Below are positions 44,262 to 52,235 of a stretch of 64,000 nucleotides of DNA, one piece after another. Made by a program: the position numbers and the translations under genes. Every line of letters starts with the position of its first letter. Position 1 is the first letter of the stretch. Origin of the DNA: Nocardia niwae NBRC 108934 = DSM 45340 (GTDB lineage Bacteria > Actinomycetota > Actinomycetes > Mycobacteriales > Mycobacteriaceae); the NCBI RefSeq assembly GCF_001613465.1, contig NZ_BDCK01000015.1, forward strand, positions 372,001 through 436,000, in the 5' to 3' direction. The notes under the pieces are model-generated. The model was not told where the DNA came from and did not search any database. It worked only from the letters and a program-made list of their open reading frames with translations.

Positions 44262-44653
44262 CGCCGCCTCCGCACGATCTGCCACACCAGCGCCGCGAGC
44301 ACCGCGGCGCCGAGAGCCGCCGGGATCGGATACGCGCGCAGGGCACCGCCGGCCTGCCTGCCGCGTTCGGTGACCGGCTCCGGTGTCGCCGCCACCACCC
44401 GGTGTGCGAGCTCCGCGGCGCCCGTCCGGGCCTGCTGGGCCTTGTCCGCGACCGCGAGCGCCGCCTCGGAGGCCGCGTGCTGCGTCGCCTCTACGGCCTC
44501 GTGCGCCCTCTCCTTGCTCCGCGCGGGCACGTCGAGCTTGTGGCCGAGTTCCTCGACCGTCTTGCCGAGTTCCGCTCGGGCCTGGTCGCGGTCGCGCCGC
44601 AGGGCCTCGACGTCGTCGGTGGGCTGTCCGGCCCGGGGTCGGCTGTCACTCAT
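44258..44653 (-). CDS. DUF3618 domain protein
   Basis: A 131-residue protein. Residues 15-45 carry the DUF3618 motif (RRDRDQARAELGKTVEELGH) in a coiled-coil-prone region. An Ala-rich helix and one C-terminal membrane segment (YPIPAALGAAVLAALVW) followed by RRRR complete it. Function unknown. It overlaps both neighbours by 4 bases. Confidence 0.88.
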   Translation of the reverse strand: MSDSRPRAGQPTDDVEALRRDRDQARAELGKTVEELGHKLDVPARSKERAHEAVEATQHAASEAALAVADKAQQARTGAAELAHRVVAATPEPVTERGRQAGGALRAYPIPAALGAAVLAALVWQIVRRRR

Positions 44654-45066
44654 CCCCGCCTCCTGTCCTTGATCACCTCGATGTCCTCGCGCACGCCCTC
44701 GACCGCCTCCTGGGGTATCGGCGGATTCGCGTGCTCCACGCTCTTCTTCCCGGACAGTCCGAGGATCGCCGCGACCACCAGCAGCGCGCCCGCCACGATG
44801 AGCGCGGCCGCCCAGCCCGGCAGCACCTCGGTGAGACCGAGTACCGCCGCGGCGACCAGCGCCGCCCCACCGTAGAACGCGAAGAGCGCCGCGACGCCCG
44901 CCAGGCCCGCGCCGAGGCCGAACCGTTTGCCCTTCTCGCGCATCTCGACACGGGCGAGCTGGAGTTCGTCACGGATGAGCCGGGACAGCTGGGCTGTGGC
45001 GTCCTCGACCAGCTCGGTGACCGACCGTGCGTTCGCGGGTGGGCGAATTTGTGTCGTCTCGGTCAT
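44650..45066 (-). CDS. Phage-holin-family (Holin-X, DUF1469) membrane protein
   Basis: A 138-residue protein with an N-terminal amphipathic region (LVEDATAQLSRLIRDELQLA, ARVEMREKGKR), two membrane helices with the FAFYGGAALVAAAVLGL motif, and an acidic tail. Despite the family name it is a chromosomal envelope protein, not part of a prophage. It is the first gene of the Holin-X/DUF3618/DUF4235 operon; GAAGGAGG precedes the ATG. Confidence 0.88.
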   Translation of the reverse strand: MTETTQIRPPANARSVTELVEDATAQLSRLIRDELQLARVEMREKGKRFGLGAGLAGVAALFAFYGGAALVAAAVLGLTEVLPGWAAALIVAGALLVVAAILGLSGKKSVEHANPPIPQEAVEGVREDIEVIKDRRRG

Positions 45067-45246
45067 GAGACCTCCTTCGGCATATCACACCTCCTGCCCG
45101 GCGACTACCCGCGCACCCCGATTCCAATCGGACGCCGGGGCAGCCCGGGCAGGGCATGGTTTCCGGTGCACCCGGACCGCCGCCGTACGCGCCGGCTACC
45201 CGATGCACTCCGGAATGCTTGCGGCCCAGACGAAGTCGACGCGAGG

Positions 45247-45792
45247 TCAGGTGAGGTAAGGGCCGATGTGCGCAATCGCCTCGACCGGATGCCGTGCCTG
45301 CACGCCCTTGCCGACGGCCTCGAAGCGCCAGCTTTCGGCGCCGCGCCGCACTCGGCCGAGCACCAGGCCGGGGTATGCGCCGCCGGTCAGCTCGTGGCGC
45401 GCGAGCTGGGTGCCCGCGACGCTGTCGACCACCCGGCAGTAGGCGTTCGCGACCTGTTCGAAAGTCTGGCCGGTGTAGCAGGTGACGAGGAAGAGCACCG
45501 TCGTGACGTGCGAGGCGAGGCGGGAGAGGTCGACGCTGACGATCTCGTCGTCGCCCGCGCCCGCTCCGGTGAGACTGTCGCCGTGCAGGCGGACCGAACC
45601 GTCCGCCGAGGTGAGCTGTTCGTGGTAGACGACGTCGACGAGCCGGTCCGCGGTGAAGAGCAGGGCCGCGATGTTCAGATCGATCTCCGGGCGCCGCCCG
45701 AACCAGCGCCGACGAGCGGCCGGGCCCCAGCCGAGGCCCACGGTGACGTGCTCGAGCGGGACGCCGCGCTCGTCGCGCAGCTCGGTCGGCAT
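45247..45792 (-). CDS. TerD-family stress protein
   Basis: A 181-residue Ca2+-binding beta-sandwich protein of the tellurium-resistance/stress family. It includes VTVGLGWGP, the acidic motif RLHGDSLTGAGAGDDEIVSV (the family has GDNLTGxGxGDDE) and RVVDSVAGTQLARHEL. The Asn of GDNLTG is replaced by Ser, which could weaken one Ca2+ ligand. No other ter genes are near. The ATG is where family similarity starts. Confidence 0.88.
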   Translation of the reverse strand: MPTELRDERGVPLEHVTVGLGWGPAARRRWFGRRPEIDLNIAALLFTADRLVDVVYHEQLTSADGSVRLHGDSLTGAGAGDDEIVSVDLSRLASHVTTVLFLVTCYTGQTFEQVANAYCRVVDSVAGTQLARHELTGGAYPGLVLGRVRRGAESWRFEAVGKGVQARHPVEAIAHIGPYLT

Positions 45793-46148
45793 CGGCGTTC
45801 TCCCTGCGTCGGGACGCGGACACGGCTCGGCCGGGCCCGCCGTAAAGGGTGGGCGGCGATCCCGGCCTCCGGTGCGCGCGTCGGAATGATCCCGGCGGAC
45901 GAGAAGCGTACCGGTGTCCGGGGCCGAATATGGTGAGAATCCAATCCGTGTGGCCGTGCGCCGCGAAGTCAAGGCATGCGGGTTGGCACAGGGCAGGTAC
46001 GCCGAGACCGCGGCGCGGGTCCCACCTCGCGCGGTCGGTCGCCTGCGGCGTCCCCGGTCCGTTCGCGCAGCGCGATGGCGGCGAACGCGCGACCGGTGGA
46101 CGAAACGCCCTCCTGGCTCCCGGCCGGGCCCATCGGAGGTGACCGGTC
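45793..46148. other. 356-bp stretch without a recognisable gene
   Basis: Lies between the divergent terD and anti-sigma-like genes. No conserved frame is seen; it should contain both promoters. The anti-sigma-like gene has a GGAGGTG ribosome binding site at its right end. Confidence 0.5.
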
Positions 46149-46886
46149 ATGACCGGCACCGAGCCGTGCCGCGGGGATCTGCTCGACCTCGCCTACCCGT
46201 ACGCGATGGACGCGGTGGCCGAGATCGAGCGCAGGCACATCGACCACCGGCTCGCCACGGCCGATTCCGGCACGGCCGCGGCGTTCGCGGCGGCGGTGCA
46301 CGGTGTCCGGGAGACGCTCGCGGCGCTGAGCGCGTCCGCCGTGGTGAACCCGCCGCCCACCCTGGAGTCGAAAATCCTCCGGGCGATCGACGACTCCTGC
46401 CCGGATCCGCGCCGCCGTGGCGGTGAGCTGCCCAGGCTGTCCGGTCGTCGCCGCCTGGTCCGGCTGGCGGTGGCCGCCGCGGTGGTCATCGGTGCGGGTG
46501 CGGGCGCGGTGGTGGTCGCCGATCGGATCGCGGGGTCGCACGTCGAGCCGGCCGCGGCCGACCAGATCCTGCGGCAACCGGACGCGCGATCCCGGCTGAT
46601 CGAGCTGCCGGTCGGCGGCACCCTGACGGTGCGCACGTCGGACCGGCTCGGAGCCGTCGCGGTCACCTTCGACGCGGTACCCGCGCCGCCGCCCGGGCAG
46701 TCCTATCAGCTCTGGGTGGTGTCCGCCACGGGCGCCGCGCGCTCGGCGGGCGTGCTCACCACGGTGCCGCCGCTGGGTGTGGCCAGCGAGTTCGCCCCGG
46801 CGGACGTCTTGGCTCTCACCATCGAACCCGCGCAGGGATCGCCGCGACCGACCTCACCGCGACTGGCTGTCGTCCCGCTCGGCTGA
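46149..46886 (+). CDS. Anti-sigma-K (RskA)-like membrane protein
   Basis: A 245-residue protein with a helical cytosolic N-terminal domain (about residues 1-95), one membrane helix (VRLAVAAAVVIGAGAGAVVV) and an extracytoplasmic RskA-type domain (VTFDAVPAPPPGQSYQLWVV and the C-terminal LTIEPAQGSPRPTSP). The N-terminal part has the ALDA/E-type helices of anti-sigma factors. It lacks the zinc-binding H-x3-C-x2-C motif, and no sigma factor gene is adjacent. Its 3' end overlaps the convergent GCS2 gene by 33 bases. Confidence 0.8.
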   Translation: MTGTEPCRGDLLDLAYPYAMDAVAEIERRHIDHRLATADSGTAAAFAAAVHGVRETLAALSASAVVNPPPTLESKILRAIDDSCPDPRRRGGELPRLSGRRRLVRLAVAAAVVIGAGAGAVVVADRIAGSHVEPAAADQILRQPDARSRLIELPVGGTLTVRTSDRLGAVAVTFDAVPAPPPGQSYQLWVVSATGAARSAGVLTTVPPLGVASEFAPADVLALTIEPAQGSPRPTSPRLAVVPLG

Positions 46887-48014
46887 ACGCACCGAGCCCC
46901 GGGTTCGCGGTTGGCCGCAGCCTTCGAGGGTCGCGCGCGCCACCGCCTCGACGACGTCATCGATCTCGCCGCGCGCCCGCAGCGCCGCGATCTGGCGGTG
47001 CGCGCCGTTGCCGCGCGCGAGCAGGCGCGCGAACGCCTCGTCGACGAACCGGCGGTCGCCCGCCTCGTCCAATGCGGGCTCGACGTGCTCGATCAATCGG
47101 AACAGCAGGTCCCGCATGGGCGTCACGTTGCCGTCGTGGGGATCGACGCCGTCTCCGGCCAACCCGGAGCGAGCCGCCTTCCAATACGCCGCCCGCAGCA
47201 CCTCGGCGGGCACCGGCGGGGCGAGCTGACCCGCGGTCAGCGATTTGCGCGCCATGACGACGATGGCGCGCACCAGCGCGGCCAGCAGCGCTGTCTCCTC
47301 CACCGTGGCCGGGATGTCGCTCACCCGGATTTCGACGGTCGGGAACGAGACCGAAGGACGGACATCCCAGTAGACCATCTGCTTGTCCAGGATGCTTCCA
47401 CTGTTGAGCATCATCGCGACCATCGCCTCGTAGTCGCGCGCGGATTCGAAGTACGGCGGTGGTCCGGCGCTGGGCCAGCGCCGCCACAGAATGCTGCGCC
47501 AGCTGGCGAAGCCGGTCTCGGAGCCGCGGTAGATCGCCGAGTTCGCGGTCATGGCCAGCAGTTGCGGCAACCACGGCCGCAGGTGGTTGCTGACCTGGAT
47601 CGCGGTTTCCTGGTCGGGAATGCCGACGTGTACGTGACAGCCCGAAAGCCCCTGCTCGTGGGCGAGCATGCCGAAGTTCTCGGCGATGCGCTGGTAGCGC
47701 GGGGTATCGGTGACCGGGAAATCATGCGGGACGGTGGGCGGGATACCGACGGCGAGCAGGCGCGCGTCGTTGCGCTCCGCGCAGGCGGCGATCCCGCGGC
47801 GCAGCTCGCGCAATTGCCGGTGCAGTGCGCCGATCTCGGTGTGCACCGCGGTGCTGGTCTCCACCTGGCAGCGCGTCAATTCGAGTTGCAGGTCGATGCC
47901 GATCTCCTCGGCGGTGCGCGCGACGTCGACATTGCGTGCCAGCGGCTCGCCGGTACGCGGATCGACGAGGAGGAACTCCTCTTCCACGCCGACGGTCAGG
48001 AGCCCATCGTCCAT
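46854..48014 (-). CDS. Carboxylate-amine ligase, glutamate-cysteine ligase type 2 (YbdK/Rv0433-like)
   Basis: A 386-residue GCS2 protein. It has the metal/ATP motif LTVGVEEEFLLVDPRTGEPL at residues 5-24, CHVHVGIPDQETAI near 137-150 and VEIRVSDIPATVEETALLAA near 240-259. It would form a gamma-glutamyl or similar amide bond. It is more like the broad carboxylate-amine ligase group than EgtA, and no ergothioneine genes are near. The ATG marks the start of similarity; the frame runs on upstream without conservation. Confidence 0.88.
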   Translation of the reverse strand: MDDGLLTVGVEEEFLLVDPRTGEPLARNVDVARTAEEIGIDLQLELTRCQVETSTAVHTEIGALHRQLRELRRGIAACAERNDARLLAVGIPPTVPHDFPVTDTPRYQRIAENFGMLAHEQGLSGCHVHVGIPDQETAIQVSNHLRPWLPQLLAMTANSAIYRGSETGFASWRSILWRRWPSAGPPPYFESARDYEAMVAMMLNSGSILDKQMVYWDVRPSVSFPTVEIRVSDIPATVEETALLAALVRAIVVMARKSLTAGQLAPPVPAEVLRAAYWKAARSGLAGDGVDPHDGNVTPMRDLLFRLIEHVEPALDEAGDRRFVDEAFARLLARGNGAHRQIAALRARGEIDDVVEAVARATLEGCGQPRTRGSVRSAERDDSQSR

Positions 48015-48150
48015 GCGGTGGCAATACCCAGGGCGCCGCCGCGTAGTCGCCGGGTTCGCCGAGTGGTTGCCGCCCGCGCCCGGTGCGGGTTTGAACGCTC
48101 GGGGGGCGGCAACGCGAACGGCAGGGGGCCGTTCGAAAAGGAGTTGTCGC

Positions 48151-48486
48151 ATGTTTCGGATCGCTTCACGGCTCGCGCTGATCGGGAGCTGCGCCGTTAT
48201 CGTGGCCGTCGCCGGCGCGGGAGCGGCCGGCGCGGGCCCGACGTTGTCGGCGGACACCCAGGAGGAGGGCACCATCGCGGTCGGCAGCCAGCCGCCGTCG
48301 GAGGAGTGGAACTGTGTGCTCGTCGGCTCGGCCGAGCAGGCCGGTCCGCGGGTGGACATGGCCCGGACGGGGGAGAGCCGCGGCGGTTTCGCGGCGGGCA
48401 GCACTGTCGCCGCCACCTGCGTCGGGCAACAGTGGCCGGGAGTGGCCATGACCACCGGCGTCACATCGCTCGACGACGCCGACTGA
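48151..48486 (+). CDS. Small secreted protein of unknown function
   Basis: A 111-residue protein with a clear signal peptide (ASRLALIGSCAVIVAVAGAG, cleavage after AGA near residue 30). The mature part has about 80 residues with two Cys (EWNCVLVG and AATCVGQQWPG) that probably form a disulfide. An AAAAGGAG ribosome binding site lies 7 nt upstream. Not recognised beyond small exported proteins of Nocardia and relatives. Confidence 0.75.
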   Translation: MFRIASRLALIGSCAVIVAVAGAGAAGAGPTLSADTQEEGTIAVGSQPPSEEWNCVLVGSAEQAGPRVDMARTGESRGGFAAGSTVAATCVGQQWPGVAMTTGVTSLDDAD

Positions 48487-48552
48487 GCGCCCGGCCGAAC
48501 GGCGCCTCCCACGGGCGGTGCTGCGGGAACGGTGCGGGCGCGTGAGCCCGGA

Positions 48553-48558
48553 TAGTCT
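48553..48558 (+). promoter_or_regulatory. Putative -10 element (TAGTCT) of the amino-acid oxidase gene
   Basis: TAGTCT lies 7 nt before the ATG. Confidence 0.5.
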
Positions 48559-48565
48559 CGCTGCC

Positions 48566-49516
48566 ATGCGGATCGTCGTCCTCGGCTCGGGCATCTCGGG
48601 CTTGTCCACCGCGGCCGAACTGCTCCGCGCCCGGCACGAGGTGATCGTGGTCAGTGCCGAGCCCCTTACGGCGACGACGTCCTTCCTCGCCGCCGCGGTG
48701 TGGTTTCCGACCGCGGCGGGCCCGGCCGGGCGTGTCCGGGCGTGGAGCGAGACCACCTTCGACCACTTGGCCGGGCTGGCCGCGGCGGGTGCGCCGGGTG
48801 TGCGGATGTGCGAGTCCATGGCGCTGTATCGCGAGGCGCCCGCGATCCCGGAGTGGTCGCGATCGGTGCGCTCCTTCCGCCCGGCCGAGCCCGGTGAACT
48901 GCCGCCCGGCTACACATTCGGGTTCCGGTTCGCCGTCCCGCTGGTGGAGATGCCGGTCTACTTGCCGTTCCTCAGCGCGCGAGTGGACGCCGCGGGCGCG
49001 CGACGGGTGCTGCGCGCCGTACGGCGTCTCGACGATCTCGCCGACCTGTCTCCGGACGTCGTGGTCAACTGTGCCGGGCTGCGGGCCGCCGATCTGGTCG
49101 ACGACCCGGACGTGTACCCGATCCGCGGGCAGATCGTGCGGGTGGCCAATCCCGGGCTGTCGGTGTCGGTCCGTGACGAAGCCCATCCGCTCGGCCGCGC
49201 CTATGTCCATCCGCGCGCGAACGACTGCATCCTGGGCGGTTCCCTGGACACCGGCGAATGGGACACCGCGCCGGACCCCGGCCTCACCCGATCGATTCTG
49301 CGGCGCTGCCGCGATCTGGTCCCCGGGCTCGCCGGTAGCGACGTGCTGGAGACCCTGGTGGGGCTGCGCCCCGGCCGCCCTACGGTCCGGGTGGAACTCG
49401 ACACCGCTGTGCTGCCCGGCACGCCCGTCGTGCACAACTACGGCCACGGCGGCTCCGGCATCACCATCGGTCACGGCTGTGCGGTGGACAGCGCCGCGCT
49501 CGTCGCCGCGCTGTGA
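48566..49516 (+). CDS. FAD-dependent D-amino-acid oxidase-type oxidoreductase
   Basis: A 316-residue flavoprotein of the DAO/DadA-like group. The FAD-binding GSGISGLSTAAELL is at residues 7-20, AVWFPTAAGPAGRV near 44 is the substrate-loop region, PIRGQIVRVANPG is near 191 and the C-terminal NYGHGGSGITIGHGCA is near 290. Its length and motifs resemble the D-amino acid oxidase Rv1905c (aao). It oxidises D-amino acids to 2-oxo acids with H2O2. It has the geometry of a leaderless gene (TAGTCT). Confidence 0.88.
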   Translation: MRIVVLGSGISGLSTAAELLRARHEVIVVSAEPLTATTSFLAAAVWFPTAAGPAGRVRAWSETTFDHLAGLAAAGAPGVRMCESMALYREAPAIPEWSRSVRSFRPAEPGELPPGYTFGFRFAVPLVEMPVYLPFLSARVDAAGARRVLRAVRRLDDLADLSPDVVVNCAGLRAADLVDDPDVYPIRGQIVRVANPGLSVSVRDEAHPLGRAYVHPRANDCILGGSLDTGEWDTAPDPGLTRSILRRCRDLVPGLAGSDVLETLVGLRPGRPTVRVELDTAVLPGTPVVHNYGHGGSGITIGHGCAVDSAALVAAL

Positions 49517-49544
49517 GCCTCCGCCGGATGATCGGGCCGGCGGA

Positions 49545-49919
49545 TCAGCTGGCGTAGCTGCGCGCCACCACCGAGTTGAGCGCCTCCAGGAATTCGCTCA
49601 GCACGCCGGGCTCGACCCGGTCCCGGGGTGTGCGTTCGGGCGAGTCGGACACGGGCGCGGCGAAGCCCGCGTCGACGGTGTCGCGCAGGACCGCGTGCAC
49701 CGCTTCGATCGGGATGCCCGCTCGAGCGCACCGGTTCGCGGCGTGCTCGAACCGGCCCAGCGCCAGGCTCCCGGCCGCCTCGGCCGCGTCGACGAGGACG
49801 AGGGCCAGTTCGAGGCCCATTCTGATCAGCGCGTCCGGACCGCTGCGATGGGCGCCACGATCGGATCTCGCGGACACCTCGACGCCGTCCCGATCTTCTT
49901 CGTGCGGGCCGATGTTCAT
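49545..49919 (-). CDS. Stand-alone RsbR/PucR-type N-terminal sensor domain protein
   Basis: A 124-residue protein without a DNA-binding domain. It aligns by eye with residues 60-150 of the neighbouring PucR regulator. RMGLELALVLVDAAEAAGSL matches its RLCLELAVSMLD, ARAGIPIEAVHAVLRDTVDAGF matches AREGIPIDTIHHAVHEGFKLGF, and both domains end in a VARSYA/VSRAYV helix. GGGAGGG lies just before the ATG. It is divergent from the PucR gene (208 bp apart). It could form mixed dimers with that regulator. Confidence 0.75.
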   Translation of the reverse strand: MNIGPHEEDRDGVEVSARSDRGAHRSGPDALIRMGLELALVLVDAAEAAGSLALGRFEHAANRCARAGIPIEAVHAVLRDTVDAGFAAPVSDSPERTPRDRVEPGVLSEFLEALNSVVARSYAS

Positions 49920-50127
49920 GGCCCTCCCTCCGCCCGGCGACCCTGCTGCCACCGACGTTACGACGGAGATCGAGAGAATTCGACCGCGCGCATACGAGTT
50001 GTGAGGCTTCACAGACGCGCACGGCTCGGTTCGGGCGCTGTCCCCAACCGCGGGCTCGGCCCTCGGCTCGCCGAGCGAGTCAAGTTACCGTTGAGTACTT
50101 TCCGCGATCGGGGAGGGGAGGAGTTAC

Positions 50128-51399
50128 ATGTCCATCACCGATTCGGCGGGCCCGGATCTGACCCTGTCGGGCCGCCCGGCCAGTTCTTCACTACGGGATG
50201 TGCGGAATCTGTCCCGCAAAATGGTCGGCCACTTCATCGAGACCGTCGCGCACTGCCGGACGCTGCCCGGCGAGGCGCTCAACGGCGACATCACCAACAT
50301 CACCCGGTTGTGCCTGGAATTGGCCGTGAGCATGCTCGACGGCAGTGATATCCCCGAGAAGACCCTCCTGCTGCGCAACGCCGCGGCGGGCTGGGCGCGG
50401 GAGGGCATCCCGATCGACACCATCCACCACGCCGTGCACGAGGGATTCAAGCTCGGCTTCGACCTGATCGTCGCGAACGCGACGGCCGCCGATTTCGACA
50501 GTCTCAAGGACATCAGCCGCCGCCTGCTGGAAATCCTGGACACCATCACCTCCACCGTCTCCCGCGCCTACGTGACCGAGTTGCGCGCCGTGGTCGGCGA
50601 GCATCACACGGCCGCGCACACGCTCGCCTCGGCCCTGCTAGGCGGGCACCCCACCTTCACCATGGCGCGCGAATGCGGCATCCAGATAGCCGACTCGTAT
50701 TCCGTTGTCGCGCTTGCTATTCCGCCTCATCCGGACGAGCGAAACCCGCAACTCGACGGTGCTGTGGTGGCGCGGCGGAAACTGCGCCGGGTGCAGTCCG
50801 AACTGGCGACCCGCTGTGGTGATGCGGTGCTGTCGCTGTTGAGCGTCGACGGTGGCACCATCCTGCTGCCGTCCGCTTCGCTCGAGGACAAGGCGCTCGA
50901 CGAACTGGTGGACCGGCTCGGCCGCGCGGCGCAGGTGCCGATCGTCGCGACGGTGATCGCCGCGACGCCGGTCGAGGTGCCGACGGCCGCCGACCGCGCG
51001 CACGAACTGCTCGACATGGTGCAGCGGCTGCGCTGGACGCGTGGACTGTTCCGCTTCGACGATCTGGCGCTGGAGTACCAGCTCACCAGGCCCGGCCCGG
51101 GACTGGAAACCCTTCGGACACTGCTGGATCCGCTCGACGAGCATCCCGAACTCCTCGAAACCCTCAAACGGCACATCGGCACGAATCTCAATCGCCAGCG
51201 CACCGCGCGATCACTGCACATCCATACCAATACCGTGGATTACCGGCTCAAGCGGATCGGCCAGCTCACCGGATTCGACCCCGCTCAGGCCTCGGGTGTG
51301 TGGTACCTGCGGGCCGCGCTGGTCGCACGCAGCTACCGGGATTCCGAGGACGAATCACCGGTCGGGGCGTGGCCCCGGGCGGCCGCGGTCTCCTCGTAG
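50128..51399 (+). CDS. PucR-family transcriptional regulator (CdaR-like, with RsbRD-type sensor)
   Basis: A 423-residue regulator. An all-helical N-terminal sensor domain (about residues 25-165) and a central GGDEF-like fold (about 170-310) precede the C-terminal PucR helix-turn-helix. The last has TLKRHIGTNLNRQRTARSLH and IHTNTVDYRLKRIGQLTGFD near residues 355-400. Effector and targets are unknown. GGGGAGGGGAGG precedes the ATG. The last 67 bases overlap the convergent GGCT-like gene. A solo copy of its sensor domain is encoded divergently. Confidence 0.9.
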   Translation: MSITDSAGPDLTLSGRPASSSLRDVRNLSRKMVGHFIETVAHCRTLPGEALNGDITNITRLCLELAVSMLDGSDIPEKTLLLRNAAAGWAREGIPIDTIHHAVHEGFKLGFDLIVANATAADFDSLKDISRRLLEILDTITSTVSRAYVTELRAVVGEHHTAAHTLASALLGGHPTFTMARECGIQIADSYSVVALAIPPHPDERNPQLDGAVVARRKLRRVQSELATRCGDAVLSLLSVDGGTILLPSASLEDKALDELVDRLGRAAQVPIVATVIAATPVEVPTAADRAHELLDMVQRLRWTRGLFRFDDLALEYQLTRPGPGLETLRTLLDPLDEHPELLETLKRHIGTNLNRQRTARSLHIHTNTVDYRLKRIGQLTGFDPAQASGVWYLRAALVARSYRDSEDESPVGAWPRAAAVSS

Positions 51400-52112
51400 A
51401 TCCGGCCGCGCAGGTCGGCCGCGCCGAGCAGGTCGTGGACCGCCTCCGGGGTCCACCGCAGGTCGGCGCCGGGGCGAGTGGCGAGGTAGCCCGCGGTCGC
51501 CCGGGTGGACCAGCCGTGGGCCGCGCGCAGGCCCGCCGCCATGTGGCGCAGGTAGGCGGCGGCGGGTGGGTTGCCCCGCACGTCGCGATAGCGCCAGGGG
51601 GCGGTGAACGTGAGCACCGGGTGACCCGCGTGGGCGCCCGCGTAGACCAAGGTCTCGTACCGTCCGGGACCGAGCGTCACCTTGCCCTCCTCGATCACCC
51701 GGCTCGCGTCTACCTCCGTCCCCGGCGGGCGATACATCTCCTGCGCCACGATGTCGGAGAATTGTTCGCCGGTGAGCAGGTGGGCGTGCACGGCGATCTC
51801 GCCCGGGCAGCCCGGGTCGTAGAAAGCGCGGCCGCCGGTCCAGGTCAGCGATTCGGTGGCGAAGTACAGCACGCCCCGGAGCAGGAGGGGCATCGAGTGG
51901 ATCGGGTCGGCCTGGTCCCGGCAACCGGGCAGCGTGATGGCTCCCCCTTCGGGTCGGCCGCCACGAAGATACGTGCGCAGTCTGGTCAGGCTCATATTCG
52001 AGCCGTAGGCGGCGTACCAGATCAGATCGGCGCCCACGGGCGCTCGGGCCCGATCCGCGGCAGGCGCCGTCCGGGCCGCCGAGCCGGCCACGCCGATGTG
52101 CCAGGCCGTCAT
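51333..52112 (-). CDS. Gamma-glutamylcyclotransferase/AIG2-like protein
   Basis: A 259-residue protein with the GGCT-like substrate-binding motif in LIWYAAYGSNMSLTRLRTYL (about residues 30-49). Further motifs are LLLRGVLYFATESLTW and YETLVYAGAHAG. The C-terminal part adds about 60 helical residues. Family members cyclise gamma-glutamyl amines; the activity here is not proven. The YGSNM motif decides the frame, since a second long open frame runs through the same DNA. It is divergent from the epoxide hydrolase. Confidence 0.78.
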   Translation of the reverse strand: MTAWHIGVAGSAARTAPAADRARAPVGADLIWYAAYGSNMSLTRLRTYLRGGRPEGGAITLPGCRDQADPIHSMPLLLRGVLYFATESLTWTGGRAFYDPGCPGEIAVHAHLLTGEQFSDIVAQEMYRPPGTEVDASRVIEEGKVTLGPGRYETLVYAGAHAGHPVLTFTAPWRYRDVRGNPPAAAYLRHMAAGLRAAHGWSTRATAGYLATRPGADLRWTPEAVHDLLGAADLRGRIYEETAAARGHAPTGDSSSESR

Positions 52113-52170
52113 GCACCCATTCTCGGCTCTCCGCCGCACGGCGTCACACGGACTTCGATCGGCCCGGCGA

Positions 52171-52213
52171 ATCGCGGATGAAAGTTTCGCGATCGCGGAA
52201 GAAAGTCTTCCGC
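52171..52213. promoter_or_regulatory. Repeat operator upstream of the epoxide hydrolase gene
   Basis: ATCGCGGATGAAAGTTT (52171-52187) and ATCGCGGAAGAAAGTCT (52192-52208) are direct repeats 21 bp apart, 15 of 17 identical. The second copy is also part of an inverted repeat, GCGGAAGA (52195-52202) and TCTTCCGC (52206-52213). Confidence 0.6.
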
Positions 52214-52235
52214 AATGGCCGCAACAGTGGTGCGC

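Noticed and set aside
44650..45066. Prophage remnant, because of the holin family name
   Set aside because: No integrase, attachment sites, lysin or structural phage genes are near. The Holin-X family is a normal chromosomal actinobacterial membrane family.
45247..45792. Tellurite-resistance operon
   Set aside because: Only one TerD-family gene is present, with no terZABCE neighbours; it is a general stress-type protein.
51355..52116. Second minus-strand frame overlapping the GGCT-like gene
   Set aside because: It lacks the YGSN motif and reads as Arg/Pro-rich sequence; the frame ending at 51333 is the coding one.
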